Shown: positions 18,005 to 27,639 of the stretch, in pieces
How positions within the stretch are numbered: the stretch's first letter is position 1
How the letters are laid out: the number at the start of each line of letters is the position of its first letter
Source: an uncultured bacterium
GTDB taxonomy: Bacteria; Bacteroidota; Ignavibacteria; Kapaibacteriales; UBA4661
Length of the DNA: 64,000 bases
Assembly: GCA_937899715.1 (NCBI GenBank)
Contig: CALCNX010000030.1
Coordinates: 1 to 64,000, forward strand
Direction of reading: 5' to 3'
Translations under genes and position numbers: made by a program
The notes under the pieces: generated by a model
The model's input: only the letters and a program-made list of their open reading frames with translations
Database searches by the model: none
Told to the model about the DNA's origin: nothing

Positions 18005-20551
18005 ATGACCTCACGCGACCTACGACAATCGTTTCTCGATTTTTTTGCTTCTAAGCAGCACCGCATTGTGCCTTCTGCGCCTGTTGTGCCGCACGGCGAC
18101 CCGACCTTGCTTTTCACCAATGCAGGTATGAACCAGTTCAAAGATGTGTTTCTTGGCACGGGCAAACGCGAGTATTCACGCGCTGCTGACACGCAGAAGT
18201 GTATTCGCGTTTCCGGCAAACACAACGACTTGGAAGAAGTCGGCTACGATACCTATCACCACACCTTTTTTGAGATGTTAGGTAATTGGAGCTTCGGTGA
18301 TTACTACAAATCCGAAGCGATTGATTGGGCATGGGAACTGCTCGTCGGCATTTGGAAGCTCGACCCCACGCGCCTTCACGCCACCGTCTATAAAACTGAC
18401 GATGAAGCCGCCAAACTCTGGGAACGCTATTTGCCCAAAGACCGTATTCACTACTTTGGCGAAAAAGACAACTTCTGGGAAATGGGCGAAACCGGACCCT
18501 GCGGACCATGCAGCGAAGTTCACTACGACCGCACGTCCGATCGCTCCGGCGGACCGCTCGTCAATGCCGGTGTTCCCGAAGTAATTGAAATTTGGAACTT
18601 AGTCTTTATCCAATACAACCGCAAAGCAGACGGTTCGCTGGAAGACCTGCCCGCAAAGCACGTCGATACGGGCATGGGCTTTGAGCGGATATGCGCAGTG
18701 GTGAATGGAAAAGATTCCAACTACGATACCGACGTATTTACGCCGATTATCGACACTATCGCTGCTATGAGCAAGCGCACGTACGTGAATGCGCTCGACG
18801 ACAAGGATTCAATCGCCATGCGCGTTATGGCTGACCACATTCGCACGGTGAGTTTTTCGATTGCCGATGGTGCGCTTCCGGGCAACGAAGGACGCGGGTA
18901 CGTGCTTCGTCGGATTTTGCGCCGTGCTTCGCGGTACTCCCGCAATCTGGGCTTCCGCGAACCTGTACTCTACAAACTCGTGCAAACGCTTGTTGATACG
19001 ATGGGCGATGTATTCCCCGAAATCAAGGAGCAGCAAGGCATTGTGGAGCGAGTGATTAAGGCAGAGGAAGAATCGTTCTTGCAAACACTTGATAGAGGTT
19101 TGGAAAAATTTGAAGATATTGTCAGTCGTTTGCGTCCAAACGACCAAGAGCGGATTGCGGGTGCGGATGCTTTCTTGCTGTACGACACCTTTGGTTTTCC
19201 GCTTGACCTCACGCAACTTATTGCCCGCGAACGCAATTTGACGGTGGATGCGGCGGAATTTGTCGCGCTCATGGATGAACAGCGCTCACGCTCGCGCAAG
19301 GCACGCAAAAGCACGTTGCAAGAAGTGGAAATGTCCGTCATCGCGGAGCGAAGCGGCTTCACGGGCTATTCTGAGCTTGTAACGGAGTCCAAAGTTCTGC
19401 ACGTACAGGGCAATCAAATTGTCTTGGAGAAAACGCCGTTTTATGCTGAAATGGGCGGGCAGGTCGCCGACCAAGGTACAATCACACTCGGCGGCACAGC
19501 GTATAACGTTGTGGACGTACAGAAATCCGGCGACGCGATTGTGCATATCTGCGACCGCGAAGTAGAACCGCTCGTGGGGCAAATGGCACTTGCCAGTGTG
19601 GACAAACGCCGCCGTGCGGACATCATCGGCAATCACTCCGCAACGCACCTTTTGCACGAAGCACTGCGCCGAGTGCTGGGAACACACGTGCAGCAGGCGG
19701 GTTCGGTGGTAACGGCAGAGGGCTTGCGCTTTGATTTCCCGCATTTCCAGAAGGTTACGGCAGAAGAAATGCAGCAGATTGAAGATATGGTCAACGAAAA
19801 AATCCGCGAAAATATCGAAGTCCGCACACTTGAATTACCGATAGAAGAAGCCCGGAAAGTGCCGGGCGTAAAAAGTTTCTTCGGCGATAAATACGGCGAT
19901 ATGGTGCGCGTTGTCATCATGGACGACAAATTTTCGGCGGAGTTTTGTGGCGGAACGCACGTCAGCAACACAAGTGAAATCGGCTTGTTCAAGCTCACGG
20001 GAGAATCTTCGATCGCGGCGGGAACGCGCCGTTTGGAGGCAGTTACAGGCGCAGGTGTGCAGCAATACATCACGAACCTTCACGCGCAAATGACTGAAAA
20101 GCAGCGTGAGTTCGAGGACGTGCAGCACAAAATGAAGCAACTAGAAAAAGAACTCTCGAAATTCCAAGTAAACGCACTCGCGGGACAAGTACAAGGCTTC
20201 CTCGCAAACGCAAAGAACGTGAATGGAAGCGGCTTGCGGGTTATTGCAGAGCAAATCGAAGTGGCGCATATTGACCAACTGAAAGCACTCGGCGACGAGC
20301 TTCGCAATGCGCTCGGTAAACAAGGCGTAGGGCTGCTTGCGAGCGTCATTGACGACAAAGCACAACTGGTCTGCGTTTCGACTGACGACATGAAAGACAA
20401 ATATCCCGCAGGGAAAATTGTTGGCGCACTGGCGAAGGAGCTTGGCGGCGGCGGCGGCGGCAAGCCTCACCTCGCAACGGCTGGCGGTAAAGATGTGGAA
20501 AAACTTCCCCAGATTCTGAGCGGCTTTGCGGCGTTTGTAGCAAAGTTTTAA
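18005..20551 (+). CDS. alaS: Alanyl-tRNA synthetase
   Basis: The 848-residue class II synthetase starts MTSRDLRQSFLDFFASKQHR, the usual opening. The catalytic core contains FTNAGMNQFKDVFLG and the motif EVGYDTYHHTFFEMLGNWSFG. The editing domain has HSATHLLHEALRRVLG and the zinc ligands CGGTH. The C-terminal DHHA1-like part carries the Gly-rich stretch LGGGGGGKPHLATAGG, encoded by a run of GGC codons at 20443-20461. An upstream TTG at 17921 lies within the preceding gene and was rejected. The leader has no Shine-Dalgarno sequence but a heptamer array. Confidence 0.97.
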   Translation: MTSRDLRQSFLDFFASKQHRIVPSAPVVPHGDPTLLFTNAGMNQFKDVFLGTGKREYSRAADTQKCIRVSGKHNDLEEVGYDTYHHTFFEMLGNWSFGDYYKSEAIDWAWELLVGIWKLDPTRLHATVYKTDDEAAKLWERYLPKDRIHYFGEKDNFWEMGETGPCGPCSEVHYDRTSDRSGGPLVNAGVPEVIEIWNLVFIQYNRKADGSLEDLPAKHVDTGMGFERICAVVNGKDSNYDTDVFTPIIDTIAAMSKRTYVNALDDKDSIAMRVMADHIRTVSFSIADGALPGNEGRGYVLRRILRRASRYSRNLGFREPVLYKLVQTLVDTMGDVFPEIKEQQGIVERVIKAEEESFLQTLDRGLEKFEDIVSRLRPNDQERIAGADAFLLYDTFGFPLDLTQLIARERNLTVDAAEFVALMDEQRSRSRKARKSTLQEVEMSVIAERSGFTGYSELVTESKVLHVQGNQIVLEKTPFYAEMGGQVADQGTITLGGTAYNVVDVQKSGDAIVHICDREVEPLVGQMALASVDKRRRADIIGNHSATHLLHEALRRVLGTHVQQAGSVVTAEGLRFDFPHFQKVTAEEMQQIEDMVNEKIRENIEVRTLELPIEEARKVPGVKSFFGDKYGDMVRVVIMDDKFSAEFCGGTHVSNTSEIGLFKLTGESSIAAGTRRLEAVTGAGVQQYITNLHAQMTEKQREFEDVQHKMKQLEKELSKFQVNALAGQVQGFLANAKNVNGSGLRVIAEQIEVAHIDQLKALGDELRNALGKQGVGLLASVIDDKAQLVCVSTDDMKDKYPAGKIVGALAKELGGGGGGKPHLATAGGKDVEKLPQILSGFAAFVAKF

Positions 20552-20624
20552 TAACGCCTCTTCGGCTCAGGAAATTTAATTTCCACATTTAATGATGATT
20601 TGATATATAATTTTTGAAAACCCC

Positions 20625-22490
20625 ATGTACATTCTCGGTATATCAGCCTTTTACCACGATTCCGCAGCCGCTTTGCTCAAAAACGGCGAAATCGTTGCTG
20701 CTGCGCACGAAGAACGCTTCACACGCAAAAAGCATGACCCCGATTTCCCGCAAAAAGCGGTCGAATACTGCTTGAAAGAAGCAGGCATCAAACTTGCCGA
20801 TGTGGAAGCACTTGTTTTCTACGACAAACCGCTTCTCAAATTTGAGCGGCTTTTGGAAACATACTACGCTTTTGCTCCTCGCGGAGTGCGGTCGTTCCTT
20901 ATGTCTATGCCTGTCTGGCTCAAGGAAAAAATGTTCCTGAAAAAACTGATACGCGACGAATTGAAGTCAATCGGCGAGTACGACAGGGGCAAATTGAAAC
21001 TTCTTTTTCCTGACCACCACCTTTCTCACGCGGCGAGCGCCTATTACGCTTCACCGTTTCAAGATGCCGCTATTTTGACGATCGACGGCGTTGGCGAATG
21101 GGCAACGGCTTCAATTGCACATGGTCAGGGCAAAGATATTTCAGTCCTGAAAGAGCTTCATTTCCCCCATTCGGTGGGCTTGTTGTATTCGGCATTTACG
21201 TATTTTCTCGGCTTCAAAGTCAATTCCGGCGAGTACAAACTTATGGGGCTTGCGCCCTACGGCGACCCCACATCGCCCGATATTGACCGCTACGTGAATA
21301 TCATCAAGACCAGTATTTGTCAGGTCTATGACGATGGTTCGCTCTGGCTCAATCAAGACGTTTTTGACTATGCGACTGGTCTGTACATGGTTAAAGACGA
21401 TGCGTGGGAAAAACTCTTCGGATTCCCTGTCCGCAAGGCAGAAACAGGCTTGGAGCAACATCATTGTAATCTGGGCTTGGCTATTCAGCGCGTTACCGAA
21501 GAAATCGTTTTGAAGATGGCTCAGGAAGCCAAACGTTTGACGGGAAGCCCGAACATCACGCTTGCAGGCGGTGTAGCGCTGAATTGTGTCGCAAACGGAA
21601 AATTGCTCAAATCCGGTATTTTTGAGAATCTCTTCATTCAGCCTGCTGCGGGCGATGCTGGCGGGGCGCTGGGCGCTGCGTATGCCGCCTATCACATTTA
21701 CTACGGCAAGCCGCGCATTGACCTTCAAGGGCGTATGGATGCTATGCAGGGTTCATATTTGGGACCGGAGGCATCAAATTTTGAAATCGAAGAAACGGCG
21801 AAAAGATTTAACGCAGTTTATACCTACTATGACAATTTTGAGCGCCTTGCGGAGGATACTGCAAAAATTCTGGCGGACGGCAATGTCGTCGGCTGGCATC
21901 AAGGGCGCATGGAATGGGGTCCGAGAGCGCTCGGCAATCGGAGTATCATTGCTGACGCACGAAACCCGGAAATGCAAAAGCGACTGAATTTGAAAATCAA
22001 GTACCGCGAGGGATTCCGCCCCTTTGCACCGTCCGTGCTGGCGGAAGACGAGACGGAGTATTTCGATGTCTCAACGCCGTCGCCGTATATGTTGCTGATT
22101 GCGGATGTTGTAGAGAAGCGCCGCAATGCACTTCCACCAAACTATCATTCGCAGTCGTTCAAGGACAAACTCTACTTCTTGCGCTCGGATTTGCCCTCCA
22201 TCACGCACTTGGACTACTCTGCCCGTTTGCAGACGGTTCACAAAGAGACCAATCCACGATATTACGGCTTAATTTCAGCTTTCAAGCGGCTTACGGGCTA
22301 TGGCGTGATTGTCAACACGAGCTTCAATGTCCGTGGTGAGCCGGTTGTTTGTACGCCGGAAGATTCTTATCGATGCTTCATGCGGACGGAAATGGATGTG
22401 TTGGTTGTGGGTAATTTCCTTTTTGAAAAAGCCAAGCAACCAAAGTTTGAGGAAAGTGAAGAATGGAAAGAAATTTTGACGAGTGATTAA
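20625..22490 (+). CDS. O-carbamoyltransferase, NodU/CmcH/SxtI family
   Basis: The 621-residue enzyme has two parts. The N-terminal Kae1-like domain begins ILGISAFYHDSAAALLKNG and includes FPDHHLSHAASAYYASPF and ILTIDGVGEW. The C-terminal domain contains GRMEWGPRALGNRSIIADAR and FRPFAPSVLAED. Family members transfer a carbamoyl group from carbamoyl phosphate, through carbamoyl-adenylate, to a hydroxyl of a sugar or natural product. It starts a same-strand run with an SGNH hydrolase, DUF5989, an SxtJ-like protein, a methyltransferase, GT4 and an acyltransferase, implying decoration of a glycan or small molecule. Confidence 0.93.
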   Translation: MYILGISAFYHDSAAALLKNGEIVAAAHEERFTRKKHDPDFPQKAVEYCLKEAGIKLADVEALVFYDKPLLKFERLLETYYAFAPRGVRSFLMSMPVWLKEKMFLKKLIRDELKSIGEYDRGKLKLLFPDHHLSHAASAYYASPFQDAAILTIDGVGEWATASIAHGQGKDISVLKELHFPHSVGLLYSAFTYFLGFKVNSGEYKLMGLAPYGDPTSPDIDRYVNIIKTSICQVYDDGSLWLNQDVFDYATGLYMVKDDAWEKLFGFPVRKAETGLEQHHCNLGLAIQRVTEEIVLKMAQEAKRLTGSPNITLAGGVALNCVANGKLLKSGIFENLFIQPAAGDAGGALGAAYAAYHIYYGKPRIDLQGRMDAMQGSYLGPEASNFEIEETAKRFNAVYTYYDNFERLAEDTAKILADGNVVGWHQGRMEWGPRALGNRSIIADARNPEMQKRLNLKIKYREGFRPFAPSVLAEDETEYFDVSTPSPYMLLIADVVEKRRNALPPNYHSQSFKDKLYFLRSDLPSITHLDYSARLQTVHKETNPRYYGLISAFKRLTGYGVIVNTSFNVRGEPVVCTPEDSYRCFMRTEMDVLVVGNFLFEKAKQPKFEESEEWKEILTSD

Positions 22491-22576
22491 CGATGATTTT
22501 TTGAGAGTGGGTAATACAGATTGAGTTAATTTCCACAGATTTTTTTGATATTATTTCCATTTATGAACGTTCATTT

Positions 22577-23752
22577 ATGAGCAAAGCATTTGAGACACTT
22601 CGCCGTGCATACACGGGCTTGAGTTTGATACTTCTGAACACGGTTCTATTCCTTGTGGTTGTCATTATTCTTTTGGAACTTGTTGCCGGATGGCTGTTGA
22701 ATCGGCAAGCAACAGCGCAGAGTGCTGCTGTTAGCCTTACAGAATCGGCATATAAGGATGCTCCGTGGAAAGACCAGTTTTTTAAAGATGTGGCGGCATA
22801 CCAAGCGGCAACAGGCGGACGACAAGTTTATGAACCATATTCGCTCTGGAAGAATCCTGATTTTGCAAGCGCCACCTTCACTGTTGCTGACGGCTACCGC
22901 AAAACCGTGAGTCCGCCTCATACTGTCGGGGATTCCATTGTGCGCGTTTGGCTTTTTGGTGGCAGCACGATGTTTTGTGCTGATGCGCCTGACGAATGGA
23001 CAATTGCATCGCAGCTATCACTCAATTTGCACAAACAGTATCCCACTAAGCATTTTGAAGTTTCCAATTACGGCTTACCGGGATTTGTGAATGACCAAGA
23101 AGCTGTGTTGCTCTCCAAATTGCTTATGGGCGGCAAACGCCCGGATCTCGTCATTTTTTACGACGGCTTTAATGAAGGGCATTTGAAAGTCGGTATGGTA
23201 AAGCCGATGGCGCATGGGTTCTACGAGCTCTATGACCAAATTTATCGGTCTATCAAAGAACGACTTTGGGCAAATCTTGTCTGGAAATCCTCGCTCCTGA
23301 CGCTTGTTATGCGTTCCCGCAGCGATGGCATAAAGTTTGAGAAAAATCCGACCGTCCTCCAAGAACGTGCCGAAGCGGTCTGTACGCATTACACAAGCAC
23401 GTTTACGTTTGTGCAAAATCTTGCTAAAACGTATGGCTTTCAAGCGGTATTTTTCTGGCAACCCTCCCTTCTGACGACCGCTAAACCACTCACGCAAGAA
23501 GAATCTGCTTTGCGGAATATCGTGGAAGCAAGCAATGGTCAGTGTTACAAGATTCTTCATGCAACGGTGCGCAAACGAATTTTCGATAATCCTGCTTTTG
23601 CCCAACTTCCTATCTACGACATCAATAATGCTTTCGATACCGTGCCATTGCCCACGTTTGTGGACTATGCGCATTTGAGCTATCGCGGCAATGAAGCAAT
23701 CGCTGGTAGTATTGCCCAATGCCTTTTAACGAAAAATCTTATCCAACCTTAA
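22577..23752 (+). CDS. Membrane-anchored SGNH/GDSL-type hydrolase
   Basis: The 391-residue protein has one N-terminal membrane helix (about 14-38) and an extracytoplasmic SGNH-type domain. Block I is FGGSTMF (127-133, Ser nucleophile), block II is around NYGLPGF, block III is FYDGFNE (194-200) and block V is DYAHLS near the C terminus with the catalytic Asp-His pair. Such proteins are esterases or acetyltransferases acting on sugars. Next to a carbamoyltransferase it recalls the GDSL protein SxtL of the saxitoxin cluster. The substrate is unknown. Confidence 0.8.
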   Translation: MSKAFETLRRAYTGLSLILLNTVLFLVVVIILLELVAGWLLNRQATAQSAAVSLTESAYKDAPWKDQFFKDVAAYQAATGGRQVYEPYSLWKNPDFASATFTVADGYRKTVSPPHTVGDSIVRVWLFGGSTMFCADAPDEWTIASQLSLNLHKQYPTKHFEVSNYGLPGFVNDQEAVLLSKLLMGGKRPDLVIFYDGFNEGHLKVGMVKPMAHGFYELYDQIYRSIKERLWANLVWKSSLLTLVMRSRSDGIKFEKNPTVLQERAEAVCTHYTSTFTFVQNLAKTYGFQAVFFWQPSLLTTAKPLTQEESALRNIVEASNGQCYKILHATVRKRIFDNPAFAQLPIYDINNAFDTVPLPTFVDYAHLSYRGNEAIAGSIAQCLLTKNLIQP

Positions 23753-23763
23753 TCTTTTTTACT

Positions 23764-23913
23764 ATGGACTTTCTCACTGACCTCTGGAAATTCTTACGCG
23801 AACGCAAGAAATGGTGGCTTTTGCCGATGATTGTTGTGTTGCTTCTTATCGGTACTCTTATTGTGCTGGCTGGTGGTTCTGCCATTGCACCTTTTATTTA
23901 CACGCTGTTTTAG
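23764..23913 (+). CDS. Small single-helix membrane protein, DUF5989 (SxtK-like)
   Basis: The 49-residue protein starts MDFLTDLWKFLRERKKWWLL and is followed by one membrane helix and the GGSAIAPFIYTLF end. This is the DUF5989 family, regularly found beside carbamoyltransferases and SxtJ-like proteins. Function is unknown; it may help anchor the carbamoyltransferase at the membrane, which is inference. The ATG at 23764 was chosen over 23719, which lies inside the preceding gene. Confidence 0.85.
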   Translation: MDFLTDLWKFLRERKKWWLLPMIVVLLLIGTLIVLAGGSAIAPFIYTLF

Positions 23914-23925
23914 AAAGCTCGGACA

Positions 23926-24309
23926 ATGCAGAAAAAAAACATTTCCTACTCGGCAGAGCAGAATTTGCGTACGCTGGTCGTGCTTGCAATGGGCTTACTG
24001 GTACTATTTCTCGTCTTCCACAAGCCGTGGATTTCGTGGACAGCGCTTGGTGTTTTGCTCATCGCAGCATTTTCAGACTGGCTTTCCGCAAAAGTGGCTT
24101 GGCTGTGGCTGAAGCTGGCAGAACTGCTTGGGAAAGTCAATTCTCGTATTCTGCTTTCGCTAGTATTTTTTATTTTTCTCGTGCCTTTGGCACTGATGCG
24201 CAGGCTTTTTGTGCGTAACGCACTTGATTTGAAGCGCCCCACAGAAAACACACTCTACAAAACACGTAATCACCGCTACGTAGCAGAAGATTTAGAAAAC
24301 CCTTGGTAA
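23926..24309 (+). CDS. SxtJ-family membrane protein
   Basis: The 127-residue protein has about three hydrophobic segments (LVVLAMGLLVLFLVF, WTALGVLLIAAF, ILLSLVFFIFLVPLAL) and a polar C terminus ending NHRYVAEDLENPW, a family-typical tail. SxtJ-like proteins occur next to SxtI-type carbamoyltransferases and DUF5989, as here, but have no known activity. The gene starts 12 bp after the DUF5989 stop and is followed within 22 bp by a methyltransferase, so the operon is tightly packed. Confidence 0.85.
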   Translation: MQKKNISYSAEQNLRTLVVLAMGLLVLFLVFHKPWISWTALGVLLIAAFSDWLSAKVAWLWLKLAELLGKVNSRILLSLVFFIFLVPLALMRRLFVRNALDLKRPTENTLYKTRNHRYVAEDLENPW

Positions 24310-24331
24310 GAAGTTGACTATTCCAAACACT

Positions 24332-25177
24332 ATGAACCTTCTCAACATTGGCTGTGGCGGGCATTTCCACGAAGCATGGACAAATATTGACCTTGTTTCC
24401 ACCTCGCCGCACGTCCGCGCTTACGACCTTCGCAAAGGACTTCCATACTCGGAGGGTACATTTGATGCGGTTTATACCTCGCACGTACTGGAGCATCTCT
24501 CTCCCGAAACTGCTCAAGCCTCGCTTCGAGAGCAACTCCGTGTGCTAAAGAGCGGTGGAATTATCCGTGTTGTCGTGCCGGATTTGGAGGATAAAGCACG
24601 AGAGTACCTCGCTATGCTTGAAAAGTCATTGCAAGGCGACAAAACTGCCGAGGCAAACTACGACTGGGTGACTCTCGAACTTCTTGACCAAATGGTACGC
24701 AGCAAGGTAGGGGGGCTGATGGGTGCATATATACTTGATCCTGCGATGACAAACCCCGACTACATTGTGAAGCGCATCGGCGATGAGGCAGAAGATTGGC
24801 TCCTGGTTGCAAAAGGAGTAATGCCATCAAAGTCAGAGCCGGCTTTGCTTTCAAGGCTTCGCGCGAAGGGCGCAAAAGTGATTATCCAAAAAATTCGAGA
24901 AAAAGTTGCTGTGCTTGTCGTTGGTATTATTGCCGGAGGTGAAGCAAAATCTGCCTTTGAGGAAGGGCTTTTTCGCTCATCTGGCGAGCTTCATCGTTGG
25001 ATGTACGATAAATTCTCCCTTGGACGGCTTTTGCAGCAAACGGGCTTTACAGATACTCGGGTTTGCCGTTTTGATGAAAGCCGCATCCCTGCTTTCACAA
25101 GCTATCTGCTGGACAATACACCAGAGGGTTCGATTCGCAAAGCAGACTCGCTTTTTATGGAAGCCGTGAAGCCATGA
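24332..25177 (+). CDS. SAM-dependent methyltransferase of a glycan cluster
   Basis: The 281-residue protein begins with a class I methyltransferase fold: motif I is LNIGCGGHFHEAWTNID, the post-I acidic residue is in NIDL, and the motif IV region is FDAVYTSHVLEHLSPE, followed by LKSGGIIRVVVPDLE. This form, starting directly at the SAM loop, is common in sugar and polysaccharide clusters. An in-frame TTG at 24314 is less plausible than the ATG at 24332. Its stop overlaps the start of the glycosyltransferase by four bases (ATGA), implying translational coupling. Confidence 0.8.
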   Translation: MNLLNIGCGGHFHEAWTNIDLVSTSPHVRAYDLRKGLPYSEGTFDAVYTSHVLEHLSPETAQASLREQLRVLKSGGIIRVVVPDLEDKAREYLAMLEKSLQGDKTAEANYDWVTLELLDQMVRSKVGGLMGAYILDPAMTNPDYIVKRIGDEAEDWLLVAKGVMPSKSEPALLSRLRAKGAKVIIQKIREKVAVLVVGIIAGGEAKSAFEEGLFRSSGELHRWMYDKFSLGRLLQQTGFTDTRVCRFDESRIPAFTSYLLDNTPEGSIRKADSLFMEAVKP

Positions 25178-26457
25178 TGCCATCAGGAAAAATGAGATTG
25201 CGCGTTGTCCACGTTGCCACAACTGATGTTGGTGGCGGTGCTGCAATTGCGTCATACCGACTGCATCAGGGTTTACGACGGCTTGGTGTGGATTCACAAA
25301 TGGTCGTTTCCCAGAAACTTACCGACGATAGTACCGTACACGGTGCAGAGACATTACCACAAAAGCTCTGGTCGCGTACAGCACATCAGATTGACCAAAT
25401 TCCACGACGTTTTTTGACAACTACTAATCAGTCACTTCTTTCGCCTGCGTGGGTTCCGGGCAATGCAGTGAAGCGAGCATTATCGCTAAAGCCGGATGTG
25501 GTAAATCTGCATTGGGTTCAAAACGGCTTTGTGAATCCTGCATCACTACGCCTGTTAGAAAATATCCCGACAGTTTGGACATTGCATGATATGTGGGCAT
25601 TTTGTGGAGCAGAGCATTATGTTGGCGATGACAAGCGCTATATTCATGGTTATACGTCCCAGAATCGACCCATCGGCGAATCAGGTTTTGACCTTCATCG
25701 GTGGACATGGAAGCGCAAAATGCGCATCATACCCCAGTTGAAGCGATTGAGCATTGTTACTGATAGTCACTGGCTTGGTTCGTGCGCATCCGAAAGTGCA
25801 ATGCTCCGTGAAAAGCGAATTGTACCAATTAATTACGGGCTGGATACCGCCGTTTTTAAGCCGATTCCGAAAGAGGCAGCACGATATATTTTAAATATAC
25901 CTTCTGACAAAAAAATTGTTCTTTTTGGTGCAATTAATGCTACAGGTGATACTCGAAAAGGTATTGATCTACTAGCTGCCGCATTACAGCACTACTCTAC
26001 ACAAGTGGCTTCGCATAATGTAGAATGTTTTATCTTTGGTGCGTCTGAGCCTCAAAAGCCGCAGAATTTTGGTTTTCCGGCACATTACTTGGGTTCAATT
26101 ACCGATAATGTAGCCCTTGCAGTGCTATACTCTGCCGCCGATGTGATGATTATTCCTTCACGTGAAGAAGCATTTGGTCAGACGGCTCTGGAAGCAATTT
26201 CCTGTGGGACACCTGCTGTAGCATTCCGTGTAGGCGGTTTGGTAGATACCATTTGTCATAAAGAAAACGGTTATCTGGCTCAACCCTTCGACACGCACGA
26301 TTTAGCAAGAGGCATCGGTTTTGTTCTCGAAAATGAAGAACGTTATCACGTGCTCTCTGCCAATGCCCGTAAGACGGCGTTAGAGAGTTTTACCTTGGAA
26401 CATCAGGCACGGCGCTATATGGATGTTTATTCTGAACTTTTATCCTCAAATCAATGA
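25174..26457 (+). CDS. Glycosyltransferase family 4
   Basis: The 427-residue protein has a GT-B layout. The N-terminal half starts RVVHVATTDVGGGAAIASYRLHQGL and includes TVWTLHDMWAFCG. The C-terminal half has the donor-site signature IPSREEAFGQTALEAISCGTPAVAFRVGG. Retaining enzymes of this family transfer an activated sugar in the cytoplasm during glycan assembly. The gene overlaps its neighbours on both sides by ATGA, fixing the start at 25174. Confidence 0.92.
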   Translation: MMPSGKMRLRVVHVATTDVGGGAAIASYRLHQGLRRLGVDSQMVVSQKLTDDSTVHGAETLPQKLWSRTAHQIDQIPRRFLTTTNQSLLSPAWVPGNAVKRALSLKPDVVNLHWVQNGFVNPASLRLLENIPTVWTLHDMWAFCGAEHYVGDDKRYIHGYTSQNRPIGESGFDLHRWTWKRKMRIIPQLKRLSIVTDSHWLGSCASESAMLREKRIVPINYGLDTAVFKPIPKEAARYILNIPSDKKIVLFGAINATGDTRKGIDLLAAALQHYSTQVASHNVECFIFGASEPQKPQNFGFPAHYLGSITDNVALAVLYSAADVMIIPSREEAFGQTALEAISCGTPAVAFRVGGLVDTICHKENGYLAQPFDTHDLARGIGFVLENEERYHVLSANARKTALESFTLEHQARRYMDVYSELLSSNQ

Positions 26458-27593
26458 GCAATTCAAAAGAGCAAATCTCAGGTTATATCCCGCAAATAAC
26501 AGGCGTGCGTGCTATTGCGGCGTATATGGTGTATTTTCACCATTTTCCGCCTGTTTACATTTTGCATCCTTTCTTGCTACAACTCACCAAAGAACTGCAT
26601 ACAGGCGTGGGATTGTTTTTCGTTCTGAGTGGTTTTCTCATTTACCAACGGTATTATGAATCCGCAAAACCGCATTCCCACTGGTGGGCAACATATATTC
26701 GTAATCGCGTGGCACGAATTTATCCGATGTATTTTTTGCTGACCTGCGCTGGATTTGCGAGTCGGCTTTTGCTTCATCACGAGTTCAAAGTTGACCACTT
26801 CCTTCTCAATATCACCTTTTTACGAGGATTCTCGTTTGATTATTTATTCACCGGTATTCCACAGGGCTGGACGCTAACAGTCGAAGAGTGTTTCTACTTC
26901 AGCGCACCACTTATCTTTTTTGCCACACGGCGCTGGAATATGCTGATACCGCTTGGTTTTATATACTGTACAGGCTTTTTACTTTTGCTCGCAGGGCAGG
27001 CAATCAATTTTAAGCAATTTTTCTCCCCGTTTCTGTTCATGTTCAGCTACACATTTTTCGGGCGCTGCTTTGAGTTTTTTGCCGGAATGTGGTTGGCGCG
27101 GTTCTTGATGAAACGTGAAAAAGAAGGCAGACCGCCCCAGACGCGCATTGTGACCTGGTTGGGCATTGCGGCGGCGGCGGCGAGTATTTACATCATGTCC
27201 TTGCAACAACCGCAAAGCGCCTATATGGGCGTTGGGATGTTTACGCCGATTGGTGGTATACTCAATAACTTCATCCTGCCGATTTGCTATACGATGATTT
27301 ATTACGGACTGATAGTGGAGCAAACGTGGCTTCGGAAGTTTCTTGCAACCGATACTATGGTTTTATTGGGCAAAAGTTCATACATTTACTATCTGATTCA
27401 TATGGGCTTAATCGAAGCAATTGTTGAGCGCGTGTCACCGGATTTCCGTGCTTGGCATGGTGCGATTGTGCAATTTATCTTGCTCAATATCATCGCGATT
27501 GTTTTGTTCAAATTTGTAGAAGACCCGCTCAATCACTGGATTCGCAAGCATTGGAAATGGGGCAAACAAGCACCAGTATCGGCAAACATCTAA
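26454..27593 (+). CDS. Acyltransferase 3 family membrane protein (OafA-like)
   Basis: The 379-residue polytopic protein opens with the family motif IPQITGVRAIAAYMVYFHHF, containing the catalytic-type His. RxR-like basic residues (RNRVARIYP) and FFVLSGFLI follow, with about ten predicted membrane helices. These enzymes transfer acetyl or other acyl groups across the inner membrane to sugars. It is the last gene of the run that starts with the carbamoyltransferase and is translationally coupled to the GT4 gene. Together they imply a carbamoylated and acylated surface glycan. Confidence 0.9.
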   Translation: MSNSKEQISGYIPQITGVRAIAAYMVYFHHFPPVYILHPFLLQLTKELHTGVGLFFVLSGFLIYQRYYESAKPHSHWWATYIRNRVARIYPMYFLLTCAGFASRLLLHHEFKVDHFLLNITFLRGFSFDYLFTGIPQGWTLTVEECFYFSAPLIFFATRRWNMLIPLGFIYCTGFLLLLAGQAINFKQFFSPFLFMFSYTFFGRCFEFFAGMWLARFLMKREKEGRPPQTRIVTWLGIAAAAASIYIMSLQQPQSAYMGVGMFTPIGGILNNFILPICYTMIYYGLIVEQTWLRKFLATDTMVLLGKSSYIYYLIHMGLIEAIVERVSPDFRAWHGAIVQFILLNIIAIVLFKFVEDPLNHWIRKHWKWGKQAPVSANI

Positions 27594-27639
27594 CTCACGA
27601 TTCAAAGTTTTTTCCATCTTCATACTTTCAACCACCACT

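Noticed and set aside
20443..20461. GGC run in alaS as a mutation or frameshift
   Set aside because: It encodes the normal glycine-rich segment of alanyl-tRNA synthetase and the frame continues correctly to the conserved end.
20625..24309. Saxitoxin or related toxin biosynthesis cluster
   Set aside because: Only accessory families (carbamoyltransferase, SxtJ, DUF5989, SGNH) are shared; no core sxtA, sxtG or oxygenase genes are present, and the neighbours are glycan genes.
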